Positions 63,949 through 64,000 of a DNA stretch of 64,000 nt are shown here, piece after piece. The DNA is from Hymenopus coronatus (Eukaryota > Arthropoda > Insecta > Mantodea > Hymenopodidae), in assembly GCA_030762935.1 (NCBI GenBank), contig CM060899.1, positions 65,956,501 to 66,020,500 of the forward strand, given 5' to 3'. The first letter of the stretch is position 1, and each line of letters begins with the position of its first letter. The notes under the pieces are model-generated. The model saw only the letters and a program-made list of their open reading frames with translations. It had not been told where the DNA came from and did no database searches. A program made the position numbers and the translations under genes.

Positions 63949-64000
63949 GACAGTTTTCAATATTTATAGACATATTATAACTATAAGGAGATTGTTTTAC

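Noticed and set aside
1..64000. CRISPR array or tandem satellite
   Set aside because: Repeats are long, dispersed, in both orientations and without regular spacing; the only tandem arrays are microsatellites and a 72-bp minisatellite in a LINE UTR.

Overview
This window is eukaryotic, AT-rich intergenic DNA built almost entirely of transposable elements. I find no convincing host gene, no genuine tRNA or rRNA gene and no bacterial-type operon. Mariner and Tc1-like transposase relics with D(D)34D and D(D)41D signatures, DUF4817-type transposase N-termini, non-LTR retrotransposon 3' ends and several tRNA-derived SINE families point to an arthropod, most likely an insect. That placement is inference from the element families; I cannot name the species.

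The dominant component is one non-coding repeat family, here called the H-repeat. A full copy is about 780-900 bp. By hand tally there are more than 50 full or partial copies covering about half of the window, in both orientations, often abutting end to end or nested. Written in its '+' sense, a copy begins TCTGATGTGTTCCATTCAC, carries a CA-rich microsatellite about 150-200 bp before its other end, and finishes with a palindrome around CTATGTACATAG followed by GTAGAGAAAGTAA. There are no long terminal inverted repeats and no obvious target duplication. The architecture resembles non-autonomous Helitron/Helentron (HINE, DINE-1-like) elements, but that class assignment is tentative. A copy interrupting a SINE at 42946-43724 gives a near-exact empty-site comparison.

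Layout: 1-4 kb holds H copies, an RT scrap, a GC-rich insert and a LINE 3' end. 4.09-5.65 kb is a complete Tc1/mariner-superfamily transposon with an uninterrupted 355-aa D(D)41D transposase, inverted repeats of about 156 bp and flanking TA. 6-9 kb is a patchwork of SINE, reverse transcriptase and mariner relics. 10-22 kb is mostly H copies, with a 5'-truncated LINE and a direct duplication flanking one H copy. 23.06-23.94 kb is a fold-back transposon whose two arms each contain the transposase N-terminus and whose catalytic domain is gone. 24.5-26 kb holds an inverted SINE pair and a SINE with a 13-bp target duplication. 28-31.4 kb contains a widely spaced inverted repeat. 32.3-37.6 kb is a mariner graveyard with two more fold-back structures. 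39-51 kb is H copies, low-copy repeats and a split SINE. 52-54 kb has a broken D(D)34D mariner and a LINE with a twin-priming-type 5' inversion. 54.6-64 kb is H copies, two SINEs with clear target duplications and two LINE C-terminal relics.

No genes act together here. The only protein that looks capable of function is the 355-aa transposase; a truncated 163-codon DNA-binding frame in the fold-back element is a weaker candidate. Throughout, strand '+' for an H copy means that TCTGATGTG...GTAGAGAAAGTAA reads on the + strand.
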